A stretch of 64,000 bases of DNA from BCD1 sp965230565 (GTDB taxonomy: Bacteria; Bacteroidota; Bacteroidia; Chitinophagales; Saprospiraceae): positions 847,343 to 911,342 of the forward strand of contig CBDDLH010000012.1 of NCBI GenBank assembly GCA_965230565.1. Direction: 5' to 3'. Below are positions 9,064 to 17,972 of this stretch, in pieces (the stretch's first letter is position 1; each line of letters opens with the position of its first letter). A program made the position numbers and the translations under genes. The notes below the pieces were generated by a model. The model was not told the origin of the DNA. It was given only the letters and a program-made list of their open reading frames with translations, and ran no database searches.

Positions 9064-9098
9064 TTTTACATTTTACATTCTACATTTTAGATTTTACA
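9064..9098. repeat. Five-unit 7-bp tandem array (TTTTACA)
   Basis: Units start at 9064, 9071, 9078, 9085 and 9092: TTTTACA, TTTTACA, TTCTACA, TTTTAGA, TTTTACA. The register is exact. It ends 12 bases before the scpA -7 element, so it lies across the upstream part of that promoter. Confidence 0.65.
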
Positions 9099-9110
9099 TC
9101 CATATCCGCT

Positions 9111-9118
9111 TATCTTTG
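9111..9118 (+). promoter_or_regulatory. -7 element TATCTTTG of scpA
   Basis: Perfect TAnnTTTG. Transcription would start at about 9124, almost on the ATG at 9125, so the scpA message may be leaderless or nearly so. The -33 region is occupied by the heptad array and shows no TTG. Confidence 0.55.
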
Positions 9119-9124
9119 TCGCCA

Positions 9125-9973
9125 ATGGATAATTCCTACACCATAAAACTGCCCCAATTCGAGGGGCCTTTTGATCTGCTGTTGTTCTTTATCGAGCGGG
9201 ATGAGCTGGATATTCAGGATATTCCTATTGCCAGAGTTACCGATGATTTTTTGGAATATATCCGCCATATGGAGGAGATGAACATCGACCTGGCCAGTGA
9301 ATTTATCCTCGTCGCAGCTACCTTGTGCCGCATCAAGGCTAAAATGCTGATCCCTCGCAAAGAAGTGGATGAAGAAGGCAATGAAATCGACCCAAGGGAG
9401 GAATTGATCCAAAGGCTGTTGGAATACAAGCGCTACAAAAGTGTGCTGGAGGATATGCGTAAACTGGAGGAGACCCGTTCCAAACAAAACCCGCGTGGTA
9501 ATGTATCCAGGGAGCTCAAAAGTATTGCCACGAAAGCACTCGTTGATTCCGAATTAGAATCACTCAACCTCTTCAAATTACTCAAAGCCTTCGAACGGGT
9601 GGTGCAGCGCTTTGATGATGCCAACCCTAAAACGGTACACCAGATCATCCGCTTTGATTACACCATTGAAGATCAGCAAACAAGAATCTTCTCCAAGGTC
9701 AACAGGGGACAAAAGGCAACCTTTAAAAGTGTGTTTGGCGATTGTCGCAACCGTATCCATGCCATCGTTACCTTCCTGGCATTGTTGGAAATGCTGAACT
9801 CCGGATTAGTGGCCATGATCGTTGGGGAAGGCGTCAATAATTTCTGGTTGACGGAAGCTCCTGCTGAACCAGAGGATACTTCTGAACCGGAAGCTGAAGC
9901 TGCATCTGAATCGGAAGATAGTCCTGAAGGAGAAGCTCAACAAGGGAATGAAATTGTTGATCCGGAGGAGTAA
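9125..9973 (+). CDS. scpA: Segregation and condensation protein A (SMC kleisin)
   Basis: Kleisin subunit of the SMC-ScpAB condensin that compacts and segregates the chromosome. The N-terminal signature LPQFEGPFDLLLFFIERDELDIQDI is represented by its core FEGPFDLLL near residue 12, followed by FILVAATLCRIKAKMLIP near residue 62 and the C-terminal winged helix (about 190-240) ending VAMIVGEGVNNFW. The ATG at 9125 is preferred to an in-frame TTG at 9116, which overlaps the promoter element. The last 35-40 residues form an acidic Glu/Ser/Pro/Ala tail not needed for the kleisin fold. 282 residues; scpB is not adjacent. Confidence 0.95.
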   Translation: MDNSYTIKLPQFEGPFDLLLFFIERDELDIQDIPIARVTDDFLEYIRHMEEMNIDLASEFILVAATLCRIKAKMLIPRKEVDEEGNEIDPREELIQRLLEYKRYKSVLEDMRKLEETRSKQNPRGNVSRELKSIATKALVDSELESLNLFKLLKAFERVVQRFDDANPKTVHQIIRFDYTIEDQQTRIFSKVNRGQKATFKSVFGDCRNRIHAIVTFLALLEMLNSGLVAMIVGEGVNNFWLTEAPAEPEDTSEPEAEAASESEDSPEGEAQQGNEIVDPEE

Positions 9974-10058
9974 TAACCTATTGTTCTATTTTCTCCATTT
10001 CAAAGGAGGGGGTGTTTTTTCAAACAAATATGTTTTATTTCTAATCATAAAACACTTT

Positions 10059-10089
10059 TTGTTTTTTACCGATTTTTGGATTAACTTTG
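10059..10089 (+). promoter_or_regulatory. Promoter TTG-N20-TAACTTTG of the truncated DUF1016 gene
   Basis: TTTTTG ends at 10061 and the -7 element TAACTTTG spans 10082-10089, a good Bacteroidota promoter. It predicts a transcript start near 10095 and therefore argues for the ATG at 10105 rather than the TTG at 10087 as translation start. Confidence 0.65.
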
Positions 10090-10104
10090 GACTACCAAAA
10101 TCAA

Positions 10105-10581
10105 ATGAAAAACATGAAGCCATCCTTCAATTCAGAATTCAACCAGTTTTTATCAGATATTAAATCTAAGATTCGTGAGGCTCAGCTCCAGGCCCTCAGA
10201 GCGGTCAACCAGCAATTAATTGAGCTTTATTTAACCATTGGGCAAATGATTGTCGAAAGGCAGGAGACCTTTGGGTGGGGAAAGGCCGTGGTTAAAAAAT
10301 TGTCAGAGGAGCTTCAGAAGGAGTTCCCTGGAATCAAAGGTTATTCCGTTCAAAACCTTTGGTATATGCGCCAGTTTTTCCTGGAATATCAATCTTTAGA
10401 AAAACTCCAACCGCTGGTTGGAGAAATTAGTTGGACAAAGAACATTGCAATATTCAGTAAATGTAAAGACCCTCTCCAAAGGGAATTTTATCTCAAAATG
10501 ACCAGAAAGTATGGATGGACCAAAAATGTACTCATTCACCAGATTGAAAATCAGTCCTACGAAAAGTTCACAACTTTTTGA
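10105..10581 (+). pseudogene. Truncated YhcG/DUF1016 protein (N-terminal domain only)
   Basis: Residues 1-150 match the DUF1016 N-terminal helical domain (YhcG family, often linked to restriction-modification and defence islands): QALRAVNQQLIELYLTIGQMI, WGKAVVKKLSEELQKEFPG, YSVQNLWYMRQFFLEY. Full-length family members run to about 330-380 residues with a C-terminal PD-(D/E)xK nuclease domain. Here the frame stops after EKFTTF, right where the linker to that domain begins, so the nuclease is missing. The gene keeps an intact promoter. Its last 14 bases overlap the end of the histidine kinase gene on the other strand, which marks the likely deletion junction. It may still be expressed as a nuclease-less fragment. 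Confidence 0.75.
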
Positions 10582-12850
10582 TCCCAAACCTAAAAATCGA
10601 ACCGCCACTATCACGCTGCTCAATGGTTATTTCCCCGTCATAAAACTGGACAATTCTGTTACAGATCGCTAAACCAATGCCGGTACCTTCATACTGTTCC
10701 TTGTTGTGAAGTCGTTTGAACATTTCAAATATCTGGCTTTGATATTGAGGTTCCACACCGATTCCGTTATCATTTATTTGAAAATAATGATGTGTCTCAT
10801 CCTCTAAATAGGAAACCTCTACTACTGGAGGTGAGGATTCATTGTATTTCACTGCATTTTCCACCAGGTTTTTCAACACCTGGAAGAGGGCGGAATGATC
10901 CACTTTTATTTGGGGTAATTTTGACACTTCAATTACAGCCTTTTTCTGTTCAATGATCTGGGAAAGGCTCAATTTTACCTCTTCCATCACTTTGACAACA
11001 TCCACAACCTCCGTTTCGTAGCCCACTTGTCTTAACTTTGAAAATTCAAGCACATCTTCCACCAGGCGATACATTTGTTTGCCATTATCTTCAATGAACT
11101 TAAATTGAGTCTGCAAATCATCTCCTTTTGGAAGTCCCTTGCTCCTGATTATTCCAACGAAACTTAAAATATTGCGTAAGGGTTCCTTTAAATCGTGGGA
11201 AGCAATATAGGCGAAGCGTTCGAGTTCTTCATTACTTTGCAGCAGCTGATCGTTGGTTTCTTTGAGTTTTTTGGTTCGGGAAGCTACTTCCTTTTCAAGA
11301 ATCCTGGCGTAATTCCTGCGCTGTATGAGGTACAGCAACAAAAAAAGGAAGCCAATAACAAGAACAGCTATGAACCCTAGCAACAAATTTCGTTGAGAAG
11401 TTTTTGACTTCAGTTCGAGTTCCTGGTATTGTATTTGATTTTTTTGTTCTTCAGCTTCATATTGTACCAGCAATTCATTTACCGCTGCTGTTCTTTTTTC
11501 ATCCCAGATCGTCTTTTCAATATCCAATATCTTTTGCAAGCCTGCCAATGCGCCGGATTCCTGTTTCTGTAGGATGTCAATTACGGTGGCCATCTTGGTT
11601 ACAGCCAACAGATCTGAATTTTTTTGGTCCTGGTTCTTTTCCCTGATGCGGGCGATGATATTATTTATGATTTCCTGAAACTCAGGAGAAGGCCTCAGTT
11701 CAGAATTCAAATAAACATCCGTCAATAAACGGATGGCTCTCACATTAAACATGTCAAAAGAGCGACTCTCCTCTACCTTGAGCACGAAGTCCTGCAACAG
11801 TCTGTGACCGTATTCATAATTTCCCAACCGGACATTAGCTTCAATTTTATAAAAAGTAGAAGCCATTTTATTGATCGGGTAGAAATCGAACTCCTCTGTT
11901 AATTGCAGCGATTTTTCCGCATACCTGAGGCTTTCTTCAGGTTCATGTCTGCGGGAATGTATGCGGGCCATTTTTATATAAAAATCCCATAGCCTGTAAG
12001 CACGGTCAAAAGGTTCCATCTCCTCCGCTGCTTCGAGAGCGGCGATGCATTCCATGGAAATGGCCTCTGCTTTATCAAAAGCTTCCTGGTTTTCATAAGC
12101 AGTGGATAGGCGCGCACGAATACTGTAATAAGCTTCTTCATTATAGGTTATTTCATCGGCCAGATCTTTGGCTTTGAGAATTTGTTCAATAGATCGCTTA
12201 TAGTCACCATCTGATCCGTAAAAAACCCCTAGAGCCACAAGCGTATGAACCAGCGCATTGGTATCTCTGAAGGTCTGATAAATTTCAGCAGCTTTGTGTC
12301 CGTAAAAAACAGACGAATCACTACTTGAAGAAAAATTATGGAAATGACCCAGATATTCGAACACCCTGGCTAATCTTTTTGAAGGTACTTCAATCCCTTC
12401 CAGCAATCGTTTTGCTTCCCAAAGATGATCACCTGCGGCATCCCAGTTGCCGGTATATAAATCATACAGGCCATGAAGCTCAAAAAGGTATGCCTTGATA
12501 TGTGGGTCTGATACCTGGCCTTCCTTCAAGACCTGGGGTGCCAAAGCCTCCATAGGGCCAAAATCATTACCGTCCATTGCAATTTCTGCCAACAAACCTT
12601 TTGACCAGATCAACTGATCTCCGCATTCCTTATCGCGACATAAGGCCTCGGCCTTCTCCAGGTAAGATCTGGCTAGAGAAAGATCACCTTCCGCCCAAAT
12701 CAGACTGTCAGCAAAATGATTAATGAGCGACAGTTTTTCCGGTAAGTCATTTGTCAATGCCAGCTTCCTGTCCAGTTCCGGATCGTTTTGTCCGCTGATC
12801 ATGTGAAGAAACCCTATCGAAATGAATAAAACTGTGATTAATCGTTTCAT
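10568..12850 (-). CDS. TPR-containing sensor histidine kinase
   Basis: A 760-residue hybrid of a periplasmic tetratricopeptide sensor and a cytoplasmic histidine kinase. Signal peptide at residues 1-20 (ending MISGQ), then TPR-like helical repeats from about 25 to 450, a coiled segment, one transmembrane helix near 490-511 (LLLGFIAVLVIGFLFLLLYL), then a coiled linker, HisKA with FAYIASHDLKEPL (phospho-acceptor His near 550) and HATPase_c with NLVENAVKYN (N box), NDNGIGV (G1) and GTGIGLAI (G2). No receiver domain and no neighbouring response regulator, so its partner is elsewhere. Common two-component architecture in Bacteroidota; signal unknown. Confidence 0.93.
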   Translation of the reverse strand: MKRLITVLFISIGFLHMISGQNDPELDRKLALTNDLPEKLSLINHFADSLIWAEGDLSLARSYLEKAEALCRDKECGDQLIWSKGLLAEIAMDGNDFGPMEALAPQVLKEGQVSDPHIKAYLFELHGLYDLYTGNWDAAGDHLWEAKRLLEGIEVPSKRLARVFEYLGHFHNFSSSSDSSVFYGHKAAEIYQTFRDTNALVHTLVALGVFYGSDGDYKRSIEQILKAKDLADEITYNEEAYYSIRARLSTAYENQEAFDKAEAISMECIAALEAAEEMEPFDRAYRLWDFYIKMARIHSRRHEPEESLRYAEKSLQLTEEFDFYPINKMASTFYKIEANVRLGNYEYGHRLLQDFVLKVEESRSFDMFNVRAIRLLTDVYLNSELRPSPEFQEIINNIIARIREKNQDQKNSDLLAVTKMATVIDILQKQESGALAGLQKILDIEKTIWDEKRTAAVNELLVQYEAEEQKNQIQYQELELKSKTSQRNLLLGFIAVLVIGFLFLLLYLIQRRNYARILEKEVASRTKKLKETNDQLLQSNEELERFAYIASHDLKEPLRNILSFVGIIRSKGLPKGDDLQTQFKFIEDNGKQMYRLVEDVLEFSKLRQVGYETEVVDVVKVMEEVKLSLSQIIEQKKAVIEVSKLPQIKVDHSALFQVLKNLVENAVKYNESSPPVVEVSYLEDETHHYFQINDNGIGVEPQYQSQIFEMFKRLHNKEQYEGTGIGLAICNRIVQFYDGEITIEQRDSGGSIFRFGIKKL

Positions 12851-13144
12851 AATTTAAATGTACAGATGAACGAAAGAGCGTTGTTCAATACTTGAAGCGA
12901 GTAAGGTTTATGCCAAATGAACAATGACTAATGGAAAAATGCGCTTTGAAATCACGAATATAAGTATCTGGGAACTAATTAAAGTATTACCGGGTTTCTA
13001 AAACAATAAAAGTTCCAACGTTTATCCTTATAAATGCAACTTTAATATAATAAATTCGTCCCTTTATTAAATAGGCTATTCCTTAGCTTGTCACCCAACA
13101 AATTTCTGCCGCCGCACATCATTTATATTGATTTCATTAAATAA
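12851..13144. other. Divergent intergenic region, no gene seen
   Basis: About 290 AT-rich bases between the histidine kinase and the DUF5916 gene. Neither strand shows a full TAnnTTTG promoter or a convincing hairpin, so the promoters of both genes are unassigned. Confidence 0.4.
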
Positions 13145-15820
13145 ATGCTTATGCAAACCCGACTAGTACTTACACTCTTTTTAGCAGCTATAGGTTCGTT
13201 TTTATTCGCCCAGCAATCGACCGGCATGGACGAAGATCCTTTCGCCAGAACTTACACGACGAAAAGAACAGACACTGCTCCTAAAATAAATGGCCTTTTT
13301 GATGATGCAGCCTGGCAAAATGCCAACTGGGCAGGAGATTTCACTCAGTATGATCCGGAAAATGAGGCTCCTCCTTCCCAAAAGACAGAATTTGCCATCC
13401 TTTATGACGACGTCAACCTTTACGTTGCCATCAAAGCTTATGACACAGAGCCGGAAAAGATCGAGAACAGGCTCGCCCGCCGGGATGAATGGCAGGGAGA
13501 CATCGCCGGTATTCATTTCGACAGTTATTATGATAAAAGAACTGCTTTCGCCTTTATGGTTAGTGCTGCCGGAGTAAAAAATGACGGCTTCGTTAGCAAT
13601 GATAGCGGTGATGATTTTGACGAAACCTGGGATCCGATCTGGATGGTAAAAACCCACATTCATGCAGAAGGATGGAATGCTGAGATGATGATTCCATTGA
13701 GTCAGCTGCGATTCAGTGATCTGGAAAAGCAAAAGTGGGGGCTACAAGTCGGAAGAAACATTTTCAGGGAAGACGAATGGAGCCTGTGGAAACACATCCC
13801 GCGGGAAGAAGCAGGCTGGGTAAGCCGCTACGGAGAAATGGATGGCCTGGAAAACATAAAACCCAAGAAACAAGTGGAAATCGCTCCATTTGTGGTGGGA
13901 AGTACTGAATTGTATGAAGCGGAAGAAGGCAACCCGTTTGAGGATGGCACTGACCTGAAAGCTAACGTTGGTGTAGATGGTAAAATCGGAATCACCAATG
14001 ACCTTATCCTCGACTTTACGGTCAATCCGGATTTTGGACAGGTAGAAGCCGACCCTTCCCAGGTAAACCTCTCCGCATTTGAGATTTTCTTCCAGGAAAG
14101 ACGCCCGTTTTTTATTGAAGGGAACAACATAACCCACTTTCAATTGACTCCCGGCGACAGCCCCTGGTCACAGGATAATCTCTTTTATTCCAGGCGTATT
14201 GGCCGTGTGCCTCACGGGGATCCGGAACTCGCGGACGGTGAATTCATGAAGTATCCCAACAATACACGTATCCTGGGAGCATTTAAATTAACCGGGAAAA
14301 CACAAAAAGGGTGGTCCATCGGTATTATCGAAAGTCTGACCAACCGGGAAAAAGCCATTATCGACAATAACGGAGACAGAAGAAAAGAAATCGTTGAACC
14401 ACTTTCAAATTATTTTGTTGCCAGAGTTCAGAAAGACATTAATAAAGGAAATACCATCATTGGTGGCATGCTCACCTCTACCTACCGGGACATTCAAAAT
14501 GAAGACCTGCTCTTCCTGCCAAAGTCAGCTATCACAGGTGGGGTTGACTTCACGCAATACTTTAAAGACAGGTTGTATTTCATTTCTGCAAGTTTTGCCG
14601 CCAGTCAGGTAAAAGGGGACAAATGGGCGATTACGGAACTCCAGGAATCATCCCGCAGATTTTACCAGCGACCGGATGCCGATTATCTCACTTATGATCC
14701 TGACAGGACGTCCCTGTCGGGCCATGGAGGTGCTTTTATGGCAGGTAGGCTCCCAAGTAATGGATTTAAGTTTTTGTTCAATGCCACATGGAGATCTCCC
14801 GGGCTGGAACTGAATGATGTTGGGTTTTTGCGTTCCGGGGATAATGTGTTTCAATTCCTTTGGATGGGGTACCACATCAATAATCCGTTTTCTGTTTTCA
14901 GAGGTGTATACTTCAATGCTAACCAGTGGTCAGGATTTGACTTTGGCGGCAATAGTCTTTTTAAAGGAGGAAACATCAACGTCAATGCTCAGTTTAAAAA
15001 CTTCTGGTCTATAGGTTTTGGTGTGAACCGTGAAGGCCAGGGTGTTTCCAATTCCACATTACGGGGAGGACCATCAATTATCGAAAACGGCAATTGGAAT
15101 ATCTGGGGAAGTTTGAGCTCCAATTCTCGTAAGAAGCTCGTTCTTGAAGCCGGTATGTTTTCCAATAAACAAGATGATAATTTATCCAAAACATATGGAC
15201 TCTTCGGAGAAATCAATTATCGTCCGTTCAACAGTTTGTCCTTGTCGGTGGAGCCTGAATTGTTCATTTCCCAGAATCAGTTACAATACGTAGATCAGAC
15301 TTCTGTTGGTGAGGGTAATGACCGCTACCTTTTTGGTACCATTGATCAGAAAACATTCAATGTCACTATCCAGATAGATTATAGTATTACTCCTGATCTG
15401 AGTATCCAGTATTACGGTTCTCCTTTTGTGAGTGGCGGAAAATATTATGACTTTAAATATATCACCGATCCAAGAGCGGATATTACTTCCAATCGTTTCC
15501 ACGTTTTTGATCAAAACGAAATATTCCTCAATGAGAATGATGAGGCCTATGAGATCAGCGAGTTGGGTGGACACAACTACAGTTTCGATTTGCCTGATTT
15601 CAACTTCAGACAATTCAGGTCCAATATGGTTCTGAGGTGGGAGTATGTACCGGGGTCAGTTTTATTCCTCGTTTGGTCACAAGGGAAAACGGATAGTGTA
15701 TCCGATGGTACTTTTGATCTTGGTAATGATTTCAAAGATTTGTTTAAAACGCGAGGACGAGATGTATTCCTGGTGAAATTGTCCTACAGATTCCGGGCTG
15801 AGCAGTGGGGTAGGAAATAA
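13145..15820 (+). CDS. DUF5916 outer-membrane protein with carbohydrate-binding-like N-terminal domain
   Basis: An 891-residue exported protein. A signal peptide (residues 1-22, ending LFAQQ) precedes a CBM9-like beta-sandwich (about 45-220) recognised by the KINGLFDDAAWQ start and the DDVNLYVAIKAYDTEP strand pair. The DUF5916 part follows, with NPDFGQVEADPSQVNLSAFE as its hallmark region near residue 300 (key residues NPDFGQVEADP) and EIFFQERRPFFIEG. The C-terminal half alternates aromatic and polar residues as in a transmembrane beta-barrel and ends in an aromatic-rich strand (LSYRFRAEQWGRK). Function of the family is not established; surface glycan handling is a guess. Monocistronic, closed by a strong terminator. 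Confidence 0.88.
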   Translation: MLMQTRLVLTLFLAAIGSFLFAQQSTGMDEDPFARTYTTKRTDTAPKINGLFDDAAWQNANWAGDFTQYDPENEAPPSQKTEFAILYDDVNLYVAIKAYDTEPEKIENRLARRDEWQGDIAGIHFDSYYDKRTAFAFMVSAAGVKNDGFVSNDSGDDFDETWDPIWMVKTHIHAEGWNAEMMIPLSQLRFSDLEKQKWGLQVGRNIFREDEWSLWKHIPREEAGWVSRYGEMDGLENIKPKKQVEIAPFVVGSTELYEAEEGNPFEDGTDLKANVGVDGKIGITNDLILDFTVNPDFGQVEADPSQVNLSAFEIFFQERRPFFIEGNNITHFQLTPGDSPWSQDNLFYSRRIGRVPHGDPELADGEFMKYPNNTRILGAFKLTGKTQKGWSIGIIESLTNREKAIIDNNGDRRKEIVEPLSNYFVARVQKDINKGNTIIGGMLTSTYRDIQNEDLLFLPKSAITGGVDFTQYFKDRLYFISASFAASQVKGDKWAITELQESSRRFYQRPDADYLTYDPDRTSLSGHGGAFMAGRLPSNGFKFLFNATWRSPGLELNDVGFLRSGDNVFQFLWMGYHINNPFSVFRGVYFNANQWSGFDFGGNSLFKGGNINVNAQFKNFWSIGFGVNREGQGVSNSTLRGGPSIIENGNWNIWGSLSSNSRKKLVLEAGMFSNKQDDNLSKTYGLFGEINYRPFNSLSLSVEPELFISQNQLQYVDQTSVGEGNDRYLFGTIDQKTFNVTIQIDYSITPDLSIQYYGSPFVSGGKYYDFKYITDPRADITSNRFHVFDQNEIFLNENDEAYEISELGGHNYSFDLPDFNFRQFRSNMVLRWEYVPGSVLFLVWSQGKTDSVSDGTFDLGNDFKDLFKTRGRDVFLVKLSYRFRAEQWGRK

Positions 15821-15846
15821 TCAATCTTACAAAACATAATTCATAA

Positions 15847-15885
15847 AAAGGTGCGCCACTATTTATTCGGGTGGCGCACCTTTTT
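15847..15885 (+). terminator. Strong bidirectional-type terminator after the DUF5916 gene
   Basis: AAAGGTGCGCCAC pairs perfectly with GTGGCGCACCTTT around an 11-base loop. The A and T flanks let it serve both the DUF5916 gene and the converging gene at 15917. Confidence 0.92.
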
Positions 15886-15916
15886 GTTTTTCAATTGGTT
15901 TTGAGTGGAAAGTTGA

Positions 15917-16444
15917 TTATCTCAGTTTTTCATTAAACCATTCCCCGCTTCGCTCCTTTTTGTTATTTTTCTTGTTGCAATCGTCATTAAATTTATTACC
16001 GTCAGTTCTAACACTTGGGTCGAAAACAATCTTTGCTTTGTAAACCGGTGGGAAATCAGGCCCGAGCCAATTCTTCCTCAACCTTACTGCTTTTACTCTA
16101 TCGCCCGATGGAAGATTACTTAGCTTTTTTCTCTTCAATAAGATTGGTTCCGTACCTGGATAGTCTTCGTAAAGTTCAACATAAACTTGTCCGGGATCAG
16201 ATTTAAAGTCCATACCTCCTCGGTTCTCAATAACCACCTGAATCCGAATCCGGCCAGTTAATGGAGCAGTTCTTTCCAAGACCATGAAATGTATATTTTT
16301 GATGGCCAGGTCAGGACAAAACTTTGCTGGACCGAATTTGTCCGTTTTTTCAATTTTAATTTTTGATTTGGCATTACTCTTTTGTCCAAAGGATACTCCA
16401 ATTGCCATAATAAGGAGAGAGACAATTAATACAAGCTTTTTCAT
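15917..16444 (-). CDS. Secreted CARDB-like protein
   Basis: A 175-residue exported protein. Signal peptide at 1-20 (MAIGVSFGQ), a lysine-rich stretch, then one beta-sandwich domain starting PDLAIKNIHF and containing RIRIQVVIENRGG, the pattern of CARDB-type adhesion/immunoglobulin-like domains (PDL.. followed by VxNxG). The tail is very basic and Asn/Lys-rich (CNKKNNKKERSGEW). Two cysteines (about 42 and 157) could form a disulfide. No sorting domain is present. Downstream of the delta-60 gene on the same strand with a 40-base gap, so possibly co-transcribed. Function unknown. Confidence 0.65.
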   Translation of the reverse strand: MKKLVLIVSLLIMAIGVSFGQKSNAKSKIKIEKTDKFGPAKFCPDLAIKNIHFMVLERTAPLTGRIRIQVVIENRGGMDFKSDPGQVYVELYEDYPGTEPILLKRKKLSNLPSGDRVKAVRLRKNWLGPDFPPVYKAKIVFDPSVRTDGNKFNDDCNKKNNKKERSGEWFNEKLR

Positions 16445-16484
16445 AATTATTAGTTTTTTGAAATTTTTTAACAGAACTTATTGA

Positions 16485-17855
16485 TTATCTAAAATACGAA
16501 TATCCCGCCACCACAATTTTTCCCCGGCGAGCCGTAGATAAAGCAGTAGCACCTTCAGCGACACAGCCTGTACCTAAAGGAGCAAGGAGTTTTCCATCCC
16601 GATCAAAATGTTGGTCGAGCGTTCCATTGTAATTATATTGCGCCAATGCGAACCTGGTGGTAGAAGGAGCACCAATTGGATCCGGCTCCGGAAATCGTAA
16701 ATCTCCGGCAGAACCTGCTACTACGATTTTATTGCCACTGGTGATACCTATAGCTTTTATCATTTCGTGCGAAGTAGAACGGAAATCTGTAACTACCCGT
16801 CCGTCCTGATGGAAACCTGAGTCAAGACTGCCATCATAGTTGTATTTTGCCAATGCAAATCGTTTGCCTCCGGAAATAGTAGCATATCCTCCTGCGAAAA
16901 TTTGCCCCCGGCGATCAATGGCAATAGCGTAAGCAGCCTCATGGGTCGAAGTAGTAAAGTTGGTCAGCAATCTGCCATCGTGATGGAAAGAATTATCCAG
17001 GCTTCCATTTCCATTATAGCGGGCTAAAGCAAATTGATTTTGACCATCCACCAAAGCATTGCCGGCAACAACAATTTTTCCCCATTCATCAATAGCCAGC
17101 CCGTGAACTTCCTCTGAAGTAGATGTTGTGAAATTTGTGAGCACCTTACCGTCCCCGTCAAAAGTGCGGTCAAGACTTCCGTCACGATTGTATCTTGCCA
17201 GTGCAAATTGGTGGCCACGACCGCCGACATTGGCCAATCCCGCTGCAACAATGCGACCATTATTATCTATTTCAATGGCGTAGATCATTTCGAAAGTAGA
17301 AGACCCAAAATCTGTAAGCACTTTACCATCTCCGTCAAAAGTACGATCAAGACTTCCGTCTGGGTTATATCGTGCCAAAGCAAACAGCGAACCAGCTCGT
17401 CCGCCAGCCACTATTTTCCCTTCGTGATCGAGGACCATCGCATTAATCTCCTCACCGGGCGTGGACCGGAAATCAGTGGTCACTTGTCCCCGTTTTCCAA
17501 AACCAGAATCTATGTAGGAAAACTCATATTGACGTTGAATAACGAAACGGCTACCTCCTGAAAAAGGGCCATAACCGGCTGAAAGAACCATATTATTAGG
17601 AATATCAATAGCTACAGCATTGGCACCTCCTGAACTGTAGGCATTGGTGGATGGCAATGCATTCTGGATCCCTGCATCATATTTTTTATCCAGACTTCCA
17701 TCAAGGTTATATTGAAGCACCTTGAAACGCCCGTAATAATCCTGTGCCATTAGGGGAACCCAAAGCAATAAAACAAAAGCGATTAATACGGTATGATGAA
17801 ATGTGAAAATGAAACCAGAATTTTTTCCTTTTGTATTTAGACTTGCTGTATTCAT
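16485..17855 (-). CDS. Delta-60 repeat propeller protein, exported
   Basis: A 456-residue protein made of delta-60 repeats (about 50-55 residues each), seen as recurring YN.DGSLDRTFDGDGKV segments followed by an AI...GKIVVAG strand; I count seven or so from about residue 48 to the end, consistent with a beta-propeller. The N-terminus has an atypically long signal peptide (hydrophobic core about 20-37, ending LMAQ). Proteins of this family in Bacteroidota often end in a type IX sorting domain, but this one stops right after the last repeat strand (IVVAGYSYFR). The repeats are also near-identical at DNA level in places, which suggests recent expansion. Function unknown. Confidence 0.82.
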   Translation of the reverse strand: MNTASLNTKGKNSGFIFTFHHTVLIAFVLLLWVPLMAQDYYGRFKVLQYNLDGSLDKKYDAGIQNALPSTNAYSSGGANAVAIDIPNNMVLSAGYGPFSGGSRFVIQRQYEFSYIDSGFGKRGQVTTDFRSTPGEEINAMVLDHEGKIVAGGRAGSLFALARYNPDGSLDRTFDGDGKVLTDFGSSTFEMIYAIEIDNNGRIVAAGLANVGGRGHQFALARYNRDGSLDRTFDGDGKVLTNFTTSTSEEVHGLAIDEWGKIVVAGNALVDGQNQFALARYNGNGSLDNSFHHDGRLLTNFTTSTHEAAYAIAIDRRGQIFAGGYATISGGKRFALAKYNYDGSLDSGFHQDGRVVTDFRSTSHEMIKAIGITSGNKIVVAGSAGDLRFPEPDPIGAPSTTRFALAQYNYNGTLDQHFDRDGKLLAPLGTGCVAEGATALSTARRGKIVVAGYSYFR

Positions 17856-17972
17856 CTTTTGAGTTTTGAAACAAAATTGCAGGTATAATCACCGGAACTC
17901 ATATCCCATTTGTTCCAATTTTTTGACTCAGTGTTGCATTTTCAGAAAATAGAGGAAAGGAAAAGAAATAAG

